A stretch of DNA of 64,000 bases. Origin: Elmis aenea. Its lineage: Eukaryota > Arthropoda > Insecta > Coleoptera > Elmidae. The stretch is taken from assembly GCA_947652605.1 (NCBI GenBank), contig OX393579.1, forward strand, positions 2,232,001 to 2,296,000. Reading direction: 5' to 3'. Of the stretch, positions 1 to 9,700 are shown piece after piece. The position numbers were made by a program, and so were the translations under genes. Positions within the stretch are counted from its first letter, which is position 1, and each line of letters starts with the position of its first letter. Under the pieces are notes generated by a model that did not search any database, was not told where the DNA came from, and was given only the letters and a program-made list of their open reading frames with translations.

Positions 1-2
1 GG

Positions 3-173
3 TTCGTGGTCTTGCATTTCAACAGGACCGGCGTTAAGTACAAGAAAATTAAGCAATTGGATTGGATGCCAATTAGCGAAGAGCGTCCCTGGGCCGTTCT
101 TTGTAAAAAATTCGGTTTCTTCTTTGTCGGCCAAGGTGGATCATTGCTGTTTTTGAGACACATTCTTTATTAA
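3..173 (+). CDS. Unidentified C-terminal coding fragment, cut by left edge
   Basis: An open frame of 56 codons runs in from the left edge and ends at a TAA at 171-173. Its base composition is clearly more GC-rich than the DNA after the stop, and the translation reads like ordinary protein, with segments such as KYKKIKQLDWMPISEERPW and CKKFGFFFVGQGGSLLF. A pyrimidine-containing tract ending in CAG at 23-25 could be a splice acceptor, so this may be only the last exon, entered near base 26. No domain is recognised. The hydrophobic stretch after CKKFG could be part of a membrane segment, but it is short. No AATAAA is seen within about 100 bases of the stop. It could instead be a decayed copy. 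Host coding is the favoured but unproven reading. Confidence 0.35.
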   Translation, partial: FVVLHFNRTGVKYKKIKQLDWMPISEERPWAVLCKKFGFFFVGQGGSLLFLRHILY

Positions 174-1490
174 TTAGTCTTTGAAATCATTTTCGATTGA
201 ACTATATATGGAGCATCAAATCATTAGTAATTATTTTGAAATAATTTTGTGAAATATTTATGTATGAAACAAAAAAGTAATTGCAAAGCTTCTAAGTTAT
301 TTTTGAAAAACACTTATAGCATTTTAATATCTTATGTTCACTTCCAAAATAATTCAATATACGTTATCATTTAATTTTGTATTGATCCTTAAAAACAATG
401 CAAATTTCTCGAAAAATTATTTTGGTAAAGAATCTTTTGTAGACGAATTTTCCTGTAGAAGATAAATTTTCATCATCGAGTGAAAATTTTGCGATCATTT
501 TTGTACTGAACTTTGTCTAACACATTTAGTGTTCGAAAATTATTTCAAATGCCTTTAAAAAACGTTTTAAAACAAATTTTCTTACTTAAACACGTTTTTA
601 TCAGACGTTTAAAATTACCTTCACGCAGGAATGTGACAAAGTGAGACATCTGTTACATATAAATAACACTAGCCGTTTGCAGTATTTTGTATTCAAGTCA
701 GGTACGTCACGCGTATATGAATCCTTTCGCGGATGCTGAGATTCTCGAGCGAAGGAAATCCTATCCTTTTGGTTGCGAAAGAAAAACTTTGCCGTGGTGC
801 GGATTCCTTTTGTTGTACATTTGAAAATTGAAACGGAGAGTGTCTTGTTGCTTCACAAATAATTAATTTACGTGTTGGAAATTGTGATTGTTATTTTTAA
901 GACTAGTATGAGAAGCAGAAGTCACAAAAAAATTTGCGTGAAACCAAGTAATGCATATGTGGGCATAAAAGCATGGATTTTTGGTTTTATTGTTTAAAAA
1001 CAACAAATCCGCGAGTATTTTTGAGTCCCTGCAGAGCAAATCATAAGACAAAATAATACCACAAATTCTAACTGTCCAATTACTTTAAACCTTCTTAGAG
1101 TAATTGTCTGTGTGTAAACTGCAATAAGCTTTATAATTTTATCACAATTATTTATTTAAATGGTATTGGTTTTAGAACATGTGCTGTAATTAAATCCTGT
1201 GCAATTTAGTCTTTGCACAGTATTAATTCTGTCTTATTAACTGACTAACACACAAAATGTTGTAGGTACATAGTAGGGATATAAAGATGCAATTGAAGAA
1301 TTTGGTTGGTGAATGATCTTTTTTCTTATAATTTTTGTAGCTGTCTCTTGACATTAATTTATCCAACTTATCGATTTTTCTGACAATGTAACGGTAAAAT
1401 TTATTGGTGTCAAACTTTTCGCAAGGCAATTTTACATCATCTTTGAGTAAAGCATCCCCTGAAGTTATGTTTATTCTTTACAAATTGGAA
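174..1490. other. AT-rich non-coding tract
   Basis: No coding frame of interest is seen. A TATAAATA at 658-665 lies upstream of a good splice-donor-like AG/GTACGT at 700-707, and a GC-raised patch follows to about 810. This could be a weak promoter with a short first exon, but the spacing to an initiator is not convincing. Confidence 0.4.
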
Positions 1491-1870
1491 AGACCGAAGA
1501 TCAACAGATCCTCGGTTCGCGAGTGTGCGTCTAGTCTGAGTTTTAAAATTCATGGACCGCAATTGAATTAATCCACTATTTATTATTTGACGTCGCTGTC
1601 CTGTAAGGACGATAATGGCAGTGCCCCCGGCGGCGAGGCCTCAAAGTATGCAAGAAATTGGATCGATACGGCATACCTCTTGACTTGTGTACCTGAACAG
1701 GTGCGAGAGACTCGTAATTGCATAACGCCTAGGAGGATTATAGGAACGCTAAGCGACCCGGCGCATCCACCTTAATGCATTTTTAACACGCTTCGTGCTA
1801 TTTTTAGACAATAATGTCATTTAATAACTTGGTAATGCTGTGTTACCAAGTTGTGCAATAAAATCGGTTC
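1491..1870 (+). other. GC-raised, hairpin-rich block ending in AATAAA
   Basis: This block stands out from its AT-rich surroundings in GC content. It contains four inverted repeats: ACCGAAGATC/GATCCTCGGT (1493-1516, one mismatch, 4-nt loop), GTCC/GGAC (1598-1610), ACCTG/CAGGT (1691-1702) and a perfect 10-bp stem AACTTGGTAA/TTACCAAGTT with a 7-nt loop (1826-1852). The last stem is followed 4 bases later by AATAAA (1857-1862). A 62-codon frame runs through 1587-1775 but begins at TTG and matches no family I know. The pattern fits the 3' end of a retroelement, a SINE-like unit or a structured transcript. I cannot choose between these. Confidence 0.35.
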
Positions 1871-2184
1871 ATAATTATTAGAAATAATGTGTGAGTTGTT
1901 GATACCGGTTCGATTTTGGTTGCGACTTTTTTCCCAATAGTTTTAGCCCAAAAAAAGAAGTTGGGTTAGTTTTGTTTTTTCCTTCCACTCCTTCCCGTTC
2001 TTCGCTTCTTTTGGCCAGTTCGGAATTTCTAAGTTTTTATGTCCTCTTCAACTGCATTTAACTATATTTTTCTTGATCTTCCTCTCTTTCTTATATTTAT
2101 TTTGCTAGCTCGTATCTATCTTCGTGTTTCCTTCATTTGGGAGATATGTGTATGCCCTAGCTAGCGCATCCTCTGGGTTCTTAC

Positions 2185-3058
2185 TAGGGTTTATACAAAA
2201 ACCGACTTTTGAAAAACCGGTTTTCGAATACCAGTTTTTCCAAAAAACCGGTTAAAACCGGTTTTCGAATAGTTTTAAAAAAACAATTAAAACGTAATAA
2301 AATAATTTATATTTCATAATTTTATGAAATATAAAACAAATTTCAAATAAAACCAAATAATAAGATAAAAAATAAAATTCTAAACTTCCAACAAACCATA
2401 GATAGCATTTTTTTAATTTGCTTTTTTCTTTAGAAAACATGATTTTAAAAACACAAAACATTTACGGAATCATGACTTAATCTGGTTCGTATTTGAGATA
2501 CAAAATTACCAGATATAGAAAACACTGGTTCGCTGACTATTGAGCTGAGTCTTACTGTTTTTAAAGCTTCAAACAGTGTGCCCAAATTCTTTATTCTTTT
2601 ATTAGTTGATTCAAATACTGCAAATTCTGCCTTTAATGAAAAAAACAATGTCTTGAAAGAAGAGATGGAGAAATCAATTCTTAGATTTATCGAGGAACCT
2701 TTAACAAAAACAGCAAATCCAAAAACCCTTAATAATATCTTCATCTTCATCGAAATTTGTTTCCAATGCTATAGCAGAATTTGGGTAAATTCTAGATAAT
2801 ATTTTTTCCGATAACTTGACTATATCCATCGGTTCTTGAAGCCAGCGGAAATACGTTTGATTTTTTTGTAACAATGTTTTTTGGATTTTGCAAATGAAAC
2901 AGAAGTGTACAGATTTTTATGTAGATATTTATTTTTTACGTGTTAAATCTAGGCTTAAAAACCGGTTGTTTAGTTAAAAAAACCGGTTTTTCGAATACAT
3001 AATTTTTTTCAAAAAAACCGGTTTTTCAAAACCGATTTTTAAAAACCGACAAACCCTA
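2185..3058 (-). mobile_element. hAT-1 transposon, 874 bp, exact 8-bp target duplication
   Basis: The termini are TAGGGTTT and AAACCCTA, flanked on both sides by GTTCTTAC (2177-2184 and 3059-3066). An 8-bp duplication is the hAT hallmark. Both ends carry repeated AAACCGGTTTT motifs as subterminal repeats (2200-2270 and 2955-3050). The interior keeps the end of a minus-strand hAT transposase. The element lies inside the RTE-like LINE fossil, so it inserted later than that LINE did. At 874 bp it is much shorter than an autonomous hAT and must be a deletion derivative. Confidence 0.88.
2435..2640 (-). pseudogene. hAT transposase C-terminal dimerisation domain, broken
   Basis: The minus-strand translation contains FESTNKRIKNLGTLFEAL followed by SEPVFSISGNFVSQIRTRLS and DSVNVLCF. 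This is the classic hAT C-terminal dimerisation motif, in which a Ser-Glu-x-x-Phe-Ser core is followed by Gly-Asn, Arg-x-Arg-Leu and a Leu-Cys-Phe end. A single-base loss in a run of T near 2445 puts a stop directly after LCF; the continuing lysine-rich tail is visible in the next frame. The zinc finger and catalytic core that precede this domain in a full transposase are absent, so the element cannot mobilise itself. Confidence 0.85.
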
Positions 3059-3600
3059 GTTCTTACTAATTGGGTTATAGTTGGTTTGCTGTATGTTCTC
3101 AATAATTCTTCATTTGTGCTTCTTCGCCGTTCACCAGAATTTGTAATTACTCTTCCACAAATGTTGCTATCTAGATCGTCCTTCTCTTCTTTACTGAGTG
3201 TTGACGTTTCACATGCATATCTTACAGCTTATTGTAGTTTTGTACATTCTTAATTTAGTGCTTCTTGTTATATTTTTTGATCTTAAAACTGTTGATAGGG
3301 GCCCTACCTTTTGTTACCTGCAACAATTTTCTCCTGTTGTCACTCCTAAATATACGGGGTTTCTTTCTTGCTCATGTTTTAGTTCTTGATTTGGTTATGT
3401 TTTAACAATTGTCTTTTGTTTACTACCGGAGTCATTACCTTTGGGCCTTATTTCTATGTATGTAGTTGTTGATCATTGATTTTTCATCCCATTTTTTTAC
3501 TTCTTTATCCAATTCCTTAGCTATTTCTTGCAGTTATTTCTCTTCATATTTATTCGCCAGATCATTTGCAAATTTGCATTAGTAGTTATCGGTCTATGTA

Positions 3601-5026
3601 TTTGCATTGTTGTTTCAACGTAGAATTATGTAAGGAACTGCTTTAAAATCGGCCACTAATTTTAACCAACCCTCTATTGTTGTATGTCTAACAATAAGAC
3701 AGATGTTGACGAAATGCAGTAAATTATAAACGGCGTTTTGGTGCCACAAAAAGTCGTTGCGGTGTTGATATCAAAGTTGGTGGTGCGTATATACGACCAC
3801 GCATGATTTTACTTGATTGATGGGGCTTTAGTAACAGTGATGAATTGCTTGTGCACCATCACATGCTGAAAGTTGTGTTTTTAAAATTAAAAATAAATTA
3901 TTGTGTATCATAATTTGAAAAATTAAGGAAGAAGGAAATTAATTGCTAGACAGCCAAGTGTTACAATTCGTAGTCTTTGCGCGGTTTTTAAATCTATTGG
4001 CAAGAAAAAATAACTTCATAATCGTGTAATTATCGACATACTTACAACACTGGTTTTGTTTTTAAATGTTAACTTTAGGCATAACTTTAGGGTAAAACGA
4101 AAAGCGATAATTTATACGTTTCCTACAAGATTAGTTTTTAATAGATAAATTTTGTACAACGTGGAATCGCAAGACTATTTTATATTGCAAATTAACAATT
4201 GAAACTAACAAAAACTGGATTTTTTTTGCATGTAACATGAATACATATTTTTTCTCCGATACTAATCAAAGAATTTTAAATTTATTTGTACAGTTAAGAA
4301 AGAAATTTAAACTTGACGTTAACCCCCGAAGGGTGTAAAGGTATTTTGTCCTGCAAAAAATTAAATAAATTAACTTTAGTTCATTCCTAATTAATTTTAT
4401 TAAGAAGTCGAGTTTATTTGTCACACAATTTTCGTGTTTGCCATTATTAGCATCCTAGTTTTCAATTTGTTACAAAGTATATTAAAATATCCTTGTCTCG
4501 CTCTTTCATATTAAAAATTATTCTTGCCACTTTAATAAACTAATACTCGGCTGTTTGTAAGAGTCGAATCGTAAACTTTTATTATTAATTTAATATAAAA
4601 TTTTCTTTATCTCGTAAAAGCAGAGTACTTGAACCTCGTCTTTTGAATTTTATTTTTAACACAAATTCGTACTTCAGATTTTCTCTTGAATTTTTTTTTC
4701 AACCAACACCATGCTCCTTTTCGCCTGTAGTGGAGGGTCTTTTGTATTGTCTGTATCAGATTTAATCTTTATTATGATACAGGAATATCAGGCTTAATAA
4801 TTGTCAGCTGCGATGATTTGAAAAGTCCGGTTTAATTTAATTAATAATAAAAATACATCATGTTATTTGTTCATATTTATGAGTCACGTAAAATTCAAAT
4901 GTTGGCGCTGGTTTATCATTTCGGGTCGTGTTTTTTCTTTTTAGTGAGGCTATATTATAAAGCTTTTTGTAATAAAGTATAAAAATGAATAAGTTTTTAG
5001 GCGTCTGAAAAAATACATTTTCAGCT
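3601..5026. other. AT-rich tract, nothing recognised
   Basis: No coding, RNA or repeat structure that I can support is seen between the LINE fossil and the second hAT element. Confidence 0.5.
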
Positions 5027-5034
5027 ATTGAAAC

Positions 5035-6478
5035 CAGGGATGGAATAACGTTTTAAATCGTTACGTTATTGTATAACGTTATTTATTATTTGTTTTCGTT
5101 ACATAACGTTATAAATAACGTTAAAAAAATTAATTGTTATGTTATATAACGTTATATAACGTTACATAAATTATGATATACAGGGTGTTTCTTAAATAAT
5201 GCAAAAAAATTCGGAAGGTGATTCCTTATTGAAAATAAAGTGGGGTCTTTTATATAACAATTTTTTCTTAGACGTCTCCTTTCGGAATTACACCCCCCTA
5301 AAGGGGAGCGATAAAATTAGTTTTTTATTTTATTTCTCAAGTTTAGATAAATGTACCAAATGGTAGATGTTTTATACTTATTAAAAGGTTTCCCATAGTA
5401 TTATTTTCAATCATCTTCCACCTTCATAGGGGGCTGATAAGTGCGACCCCTGTTGGCTTTTAATCAGAATTTTTTGGTGTTTTGCAATTTTGCAAAAAAA
5501 AAATTTTGTTAGTTTGATTTATTTAGAACCTTTTTTTATTCTTTAGTTTTTCTCCTAATTCTTACAGTTTTGAGTAAACAATTAAATGAGTGAATATGAT
5601 GTTTATGTTCATATTGGGTAGAATTGACGGGCGTTTTAGCGTTGTCGCCGCGTAAGCGTTAACATGAATTACACCCGTCACTTCTATCCAATATCGTTTT
5701 ATATTGGAATATTTGATAGTTCATGTTCATTCATATAATTTTTTACTCAAAAACTGTAGGTTTAACGAGAACAGTTAAATTATAAAAAAAACTTCTAAAT
5801 AAATCAAGTTTTTAAAGAAAATTTAAAATTACTAGATTTCAACCCACCAAAAAGTCCTGATAAAAAAACCAACAGGGGTCGCACTTTTCAGCCCCCTGTG
5901 AAGGTGAGAGATGATTAAAAATATTACTATGGGAAACCTTTTTATAAGTATAAATCTCCCACATTTATCCAAATTTTGAAAATAAAATAAAAACCCAATT
6001 TTAACGATCCCCTTTAGGGGGGTGTAACTCCGAAAGGAGACCCTAAAGAAAAACAAAATATGAAAGACCCCTCTTAATTTTCGATTAAGTATCACCTCCC
6101 GAATTTTTTCACATTATTTAAGAAACATGCTGTATAAAAATAATTTTTATTTGTAACTCTGAAATTATTTTTGGGATCTGTAAATGTAAATTTAAAAAAT
6201 AGTACCTACAAAATTACGTTGAGGTTGAGATATTTTATTTTCATTTTAATTTCTAACATACAAACAAAATATTATATCTTCAGAAAATAAAAAGGTCGCC
6301 ACATTAGAATTTAATTTATAGAGAATAACGATACAAAATAACTTTTAACGAAACGTTATCGGTTATTATAACGTTACATAACGTTATAAAAATATCGTTA
6401 CGTTATTGTATAAAAAATTATAGTTGAATCGTTATTATAACGTTATCGGGTAACGTTACGTTACGTTTTCCATCCCTG
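5035..6478. mobile_element. hAT-2 element with AACGTT palindromes, carrying a nested element
   Basis: The termini CAGGGATGGAA (5035-5045) and TTCCATCCCTG (6468-6478) form an 11-bp inverted repeat and match the usual hAT CAGGG start. They are flanked by a perfect 8-bp duplication ATTGAAAC (5027-5034 and 6479-6486). Subterminal zones of about 130 bp on both sides are packed with the palindrome AACGTT and its ATAACGTTAT extensions (5045-5165 and 6335-6462). These are probably transposase-binding iterons. No transposase remains. A foldback element occupies the middle; without it this hAT would be about 490 bp, a typical non-autonomous size. Confidence 0.88.
5181..6132. mobile_element. Foldback element nested in hAT-2, TA target
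   Basis: The ends are CAGGGTGTTTCTTAAATAAT (5181-5200) and its slightly diverged complement ending at 6132, with TA dinucleotides on both flanks. The inverted similarity continues inward for about 330 bp per arm. It includes a CTCCTTTCGG/CCGAAAGGAG pair (5276/6031), a run of CCCCCCT/AGGGGGG, and GGGCTGATAAG against CTTTTCAGCCC. The arms are visibly diverged. The central part of about 270 bp has no coding frame of interest; the 87-codon minus-strand frame across the right arm is a by-product of the repeat. A TA target suggests Tc1/mariner-type mobilisation, but no transposase is present. Confidence 0.8.
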
Positions 6479-6486
6479 ATTGAAAC

Positions 6487-8730
6487 TAAACCTGAAATAT
6501 GTATTTTATTCTTAGTTGTCATACATTACGAGCGGTCGTTTTTCATTTATATAGCGCCAGTAATACTTTAATTTATAATTTTAAATTGAGTCAGTTAGGA
6601 TGATTTTTTTTGACTTGCAAAATTCTTTCGGTCAAGTGACCTAACGAATTAAGTTTGCAAATAACGAAAAATTGTTGTTAAACCGAAAGCAGAATGATAT
6701 ACGCGAGTGAGTCTCCTTTGCTATATATTCATTCGTCTCTCGATCTATTCAAATTTTCCCTGTTCGTTTTCTTATCATTCTCGACCGACTACTCATCATT
6801 CAGCTTAACTTTATCTCGTGTTTTTTATTTCGTTTAACAGACAGAACGTCCTAGTAAATTGAGACTGCTTCTCCCTGGCAGGGTTTTTATTAACGTTTTA
6901 AATGTGGACCAAAGGTTTCCCAAGATTAAAGCCCCACCGTAGAAATGAAGGTGGATGATTGCAAATTATTTTACCTTGTCAGTTTTACCAGGCAATGCGG
7001 ACCTTCTCCGGATATTTACATTTTTTTTCATTTCCCTGAATACAGCTTAGTTAATTGGGTTTTAAAATGAATGTGAATCCGTAAAAATCTCTTATATAAT
7101 TTCAAGGTGATTTATGAGATAATATCGGTTGGCATTTATGCATTAATTAATTCTTGGTTCTGTGTAATTTTGTTTGATACTAAAAGCATGAAACGACTTT
7201 TAGCCATCTTAGCTCCGCTAATTTATTTTTCACATAAATCCTTAGTAAAGGTATTTAGTTTTTTTTTATGGTTACAGTTTAGTGTGTTATTTTGTACTAC
7301 TTGCTCTATCTTTTCGTGGTCTAGTCTGATTGAAACCGATACATAATCCTTCGTTATAACCATAATCTTTGTCTGTTTTATATTGATCATCACCTTATAT
7401 ATTACAAAAAGCTAAAAAAGTATTTTCTTGAAAAATTTTGAGTACTTGATTTTTGTTTTATGCATTAAGACATGGTTAATTTCAAGTTTTACAAAATTTA
7501 TTCGTTATCCCTAGTTTCTCGCGTCTTGGATGAGTTGAAATGCAACGATCCAAAACTATGATGATTTAGTGATAAAACCGACTACAGATTAGACAAATTT
7601 ATTTGTATTACACTTGGCTTCTGCGTTTGTTGGGTACACCTGACGCTCTTGACAGATTAATGGTCTTGTAATATTGCTAAATAACATATATAACTGCTTT
7701 TGACATTACCTGCTATAATCCAATAGCTGTCCGAACGGATCGTGGTCGATTCTTTGAAATTTATGGCGGTTAAAGTGGCCCTAATATCGTTCATATTACA
7801 ATCAGCGAAGATTAATTTAATACAGCAACGTTCTAGTGGCTGGAATTAATATTTTAGCGATGAACTGATGCAAATCTGCTATAGCTATAGTATTGTTTAT
7901 TAGATAACAATGTTCTCAATTACATTGGATTTATTTTAATATCTTTTAAAGATATTTGGTACATTGTACGACATTTTTGTGTGACAGAAATATACCATAC
8001 AATGTTGTTCAATAAAAATGTTGAGTCAAAATTGTTATAAAATGAAGTGATTGTTCAAGGATGGGGTTCACACGAAACAATCTTATATTTTCCGTTAGTT
8101 TTTGACAATTTTGTTAAACGTTATAGCATTTTGTTGAGGATTTTAAAATATCATTCTGTAAATTCAATTTTAATTTATCTAAGACTGACTTTTTTGTTTA
8201 TTTTCGCACGCGGTCCTCAGCTGTCTCCTTCGGTTAGACACATATTGCGTCAATGCAGCACGTCTTTTGGCAAAGTTTTCGTGGCCCACCGGACTTCCCC
8301 GCGATTTTCACGCACCTTCGTCGCGTTATTTTAAACTTACCTTGATTTAAAATTGGCATACCGAGTTCATTGTTTAGAATACCATTCACATTTCGATGTA
8401 TATTTACCCGTCATCATGATTTGATGGACATAAACAAAACGCGACGTAACATCAAAGCACCAAGTCCGTGGCTTTGAATCCGAAATGACGCCGACTCGCC
8501 AAATCATCAAACGGATGTGAAATACAGGACCCTCTACATTTGCCAGGACAAGATAATGGGAACGGATATTGAAATTAGCAATTTGGGCTTATACGCGAAA
8601 AAATTCAATACGATATTTGTTCAATAACGAGTGGATGAAGTGAGATTAAAATCTTCTAATTAAATTCATTTTGTGTCGGATTTAACAACAATAATTAGGA
8701 CTAACGCAAAATAACGCCAAACAACAATAG
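6487..8730. other. Mostly AT-rich tract with one GC-raised island
   Basis: Nothing is recognised from 6487 to about 8190. At 8200-8340 the GC content rises and a plus-strand frame (8047-8334) passes through, but it resembles no family. On the minus strand a strong donor-like AAG/GTAAGTTT lies at 8336-8346. The island may be regulatory DNA or a short non-coding exon. Confidence 0.35.
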
Positions 8731-9700
8731 TATACACTTGGCAAATTCTTAAAAATGTTGAGGAGCAATAAAAAATATTTTTTATCGGTTTCTTGAATAA
8801 CTAATAGTCGTTATGTACTCTAAGAATGTTGTTTAATATTTCTACTGACAAGAAAACGAATTACCAAATTTTTAAATTTTTGATAAGAATTAATTTAAGG
8901 TATATCTACACTTAGCAATATTAAAAAAAGTTGAAAGCAATAAAAATGTTTTTAATCGGTTTTTGAATAAATTAATAGCCGTTATGCGTTGTACAAATGT
9001 TGTTTAACATTTCTACAAACAATAAAGCCAATTGCCAAATTTTTGAGTTTTTGAAAAAAGAAAATCATAAGGGGAAAATTTTTAAAAATTTGAACAGCAA
9101 TAAAAATTATCTTGAATCGGTTTCTGGACAATTTAATAGTCGGTATGCATTGTACGAATGTTGTTTAACATATCTAGATACAATAAAACCAATTTTTAAA
9201 TTTATTACGAGAAAAAATCTGTATGTTTACACTTGGCAAACTTTTAAAAATTTTGAAGAGCAGTAAAAAATATTTTTAATCGGTTTCAGAACAAATTAAT
9301 AGTTGTTATGCATCGTACGAATGTTGTTTAAAATTTTTACAGACAAATAAGTCAATAACAAATTTTTGAATTTTGACAAGAAAAAATCTTAAGGTATAGG
9401 TACACTTGGCAATTTTTTTAAAACATTTCAAGAGCTAAAACAAATATTTTCAATCGGTTTTTTGACCAATTAATAGTCTTAATGCATTGCATGCAATGTA
9501 TTAACAATTTTTTTAAACAATTAGACCTACAGCAAAATTTTCCAATTTTTTTAACAAAATTAAACTTAAAATTGTACTTGGCAAATTTAAAAAAAAAATT
9601 AAATGCTGTAACAAATGTTTTCAACTAGTTTTTGAACGACATAGTAGGAGTTATGTATCGCATAAGCATAGTTTAAAACAATTCCAAAAACATTATATAT
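8731..9700. repeat. Satellite-like tandem array, six diverged units of about 170 bp
   Basis: Six copies of one unit follow each other. The marker GCAATAAAAA and its variants start at 8765, 8937, 9097, 9260, 9434 and 9605, giving spacings of 172, 160, 163, 174 and 171 bp. A second marker, TACACTTGGCAA, recurs at 8733, 8907, 9229, about 9400 and 9573; the copy in unit 3 is deleted. Other shared blocks are TTTTAATCGGTTT and CGAATGTTGTTTAA. The units are clearly diverged, so the array is old. A length near 170 bp is typical of satellite monomers and of nucleosome spacing. Open frames within it are accidental. Confidence 0.85.

Larger units (their letters stand above)
1945..3600 (-). mobile_element. 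RTE-like LINE reverse transcriptase fossil, split by hAT
   Basis: Read on the minus strand, from high to low coordinates, a decayed reverse transcriptase is recognisable in pieces. FANDLANKYEE (3542-3575) stands where the YADD catalytic box belongs. It is followed by LQEIAKELDKEVKKW, then YLGVTTGENCC and SKNITRSTKLRMYKTTI, then ACETSTLSKEEKDD (near 3215-3170) and ERRRSTNEELLRTYSKP. These match the order and wording of the RT C-terminus in RTE-type LINEs. The frame continues across a hAT insertion as TQRMR, a stop, and LGH (near 2180-2150), and ends with IPNWPKEAKNGKEW (near 2025-1985). Several stops and frame changes show that it is dead. Only the 3' half is present; no endonuclease domain is seen. 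Confidence 0.75.

Noticed and set aside
5832..6095. 87-codon minus-strand frame
   Set aside because: Lies within the right arm of the nested foldback; the other arm shows no constraint on the frame.
8336..8346. Minus-strand first or internal exon ending at AAG/GTAAGTTT
   Set aside because: The donor is strong, but the sequence upstream of it on that strand has no sustained open frame or acceptor I could defend.
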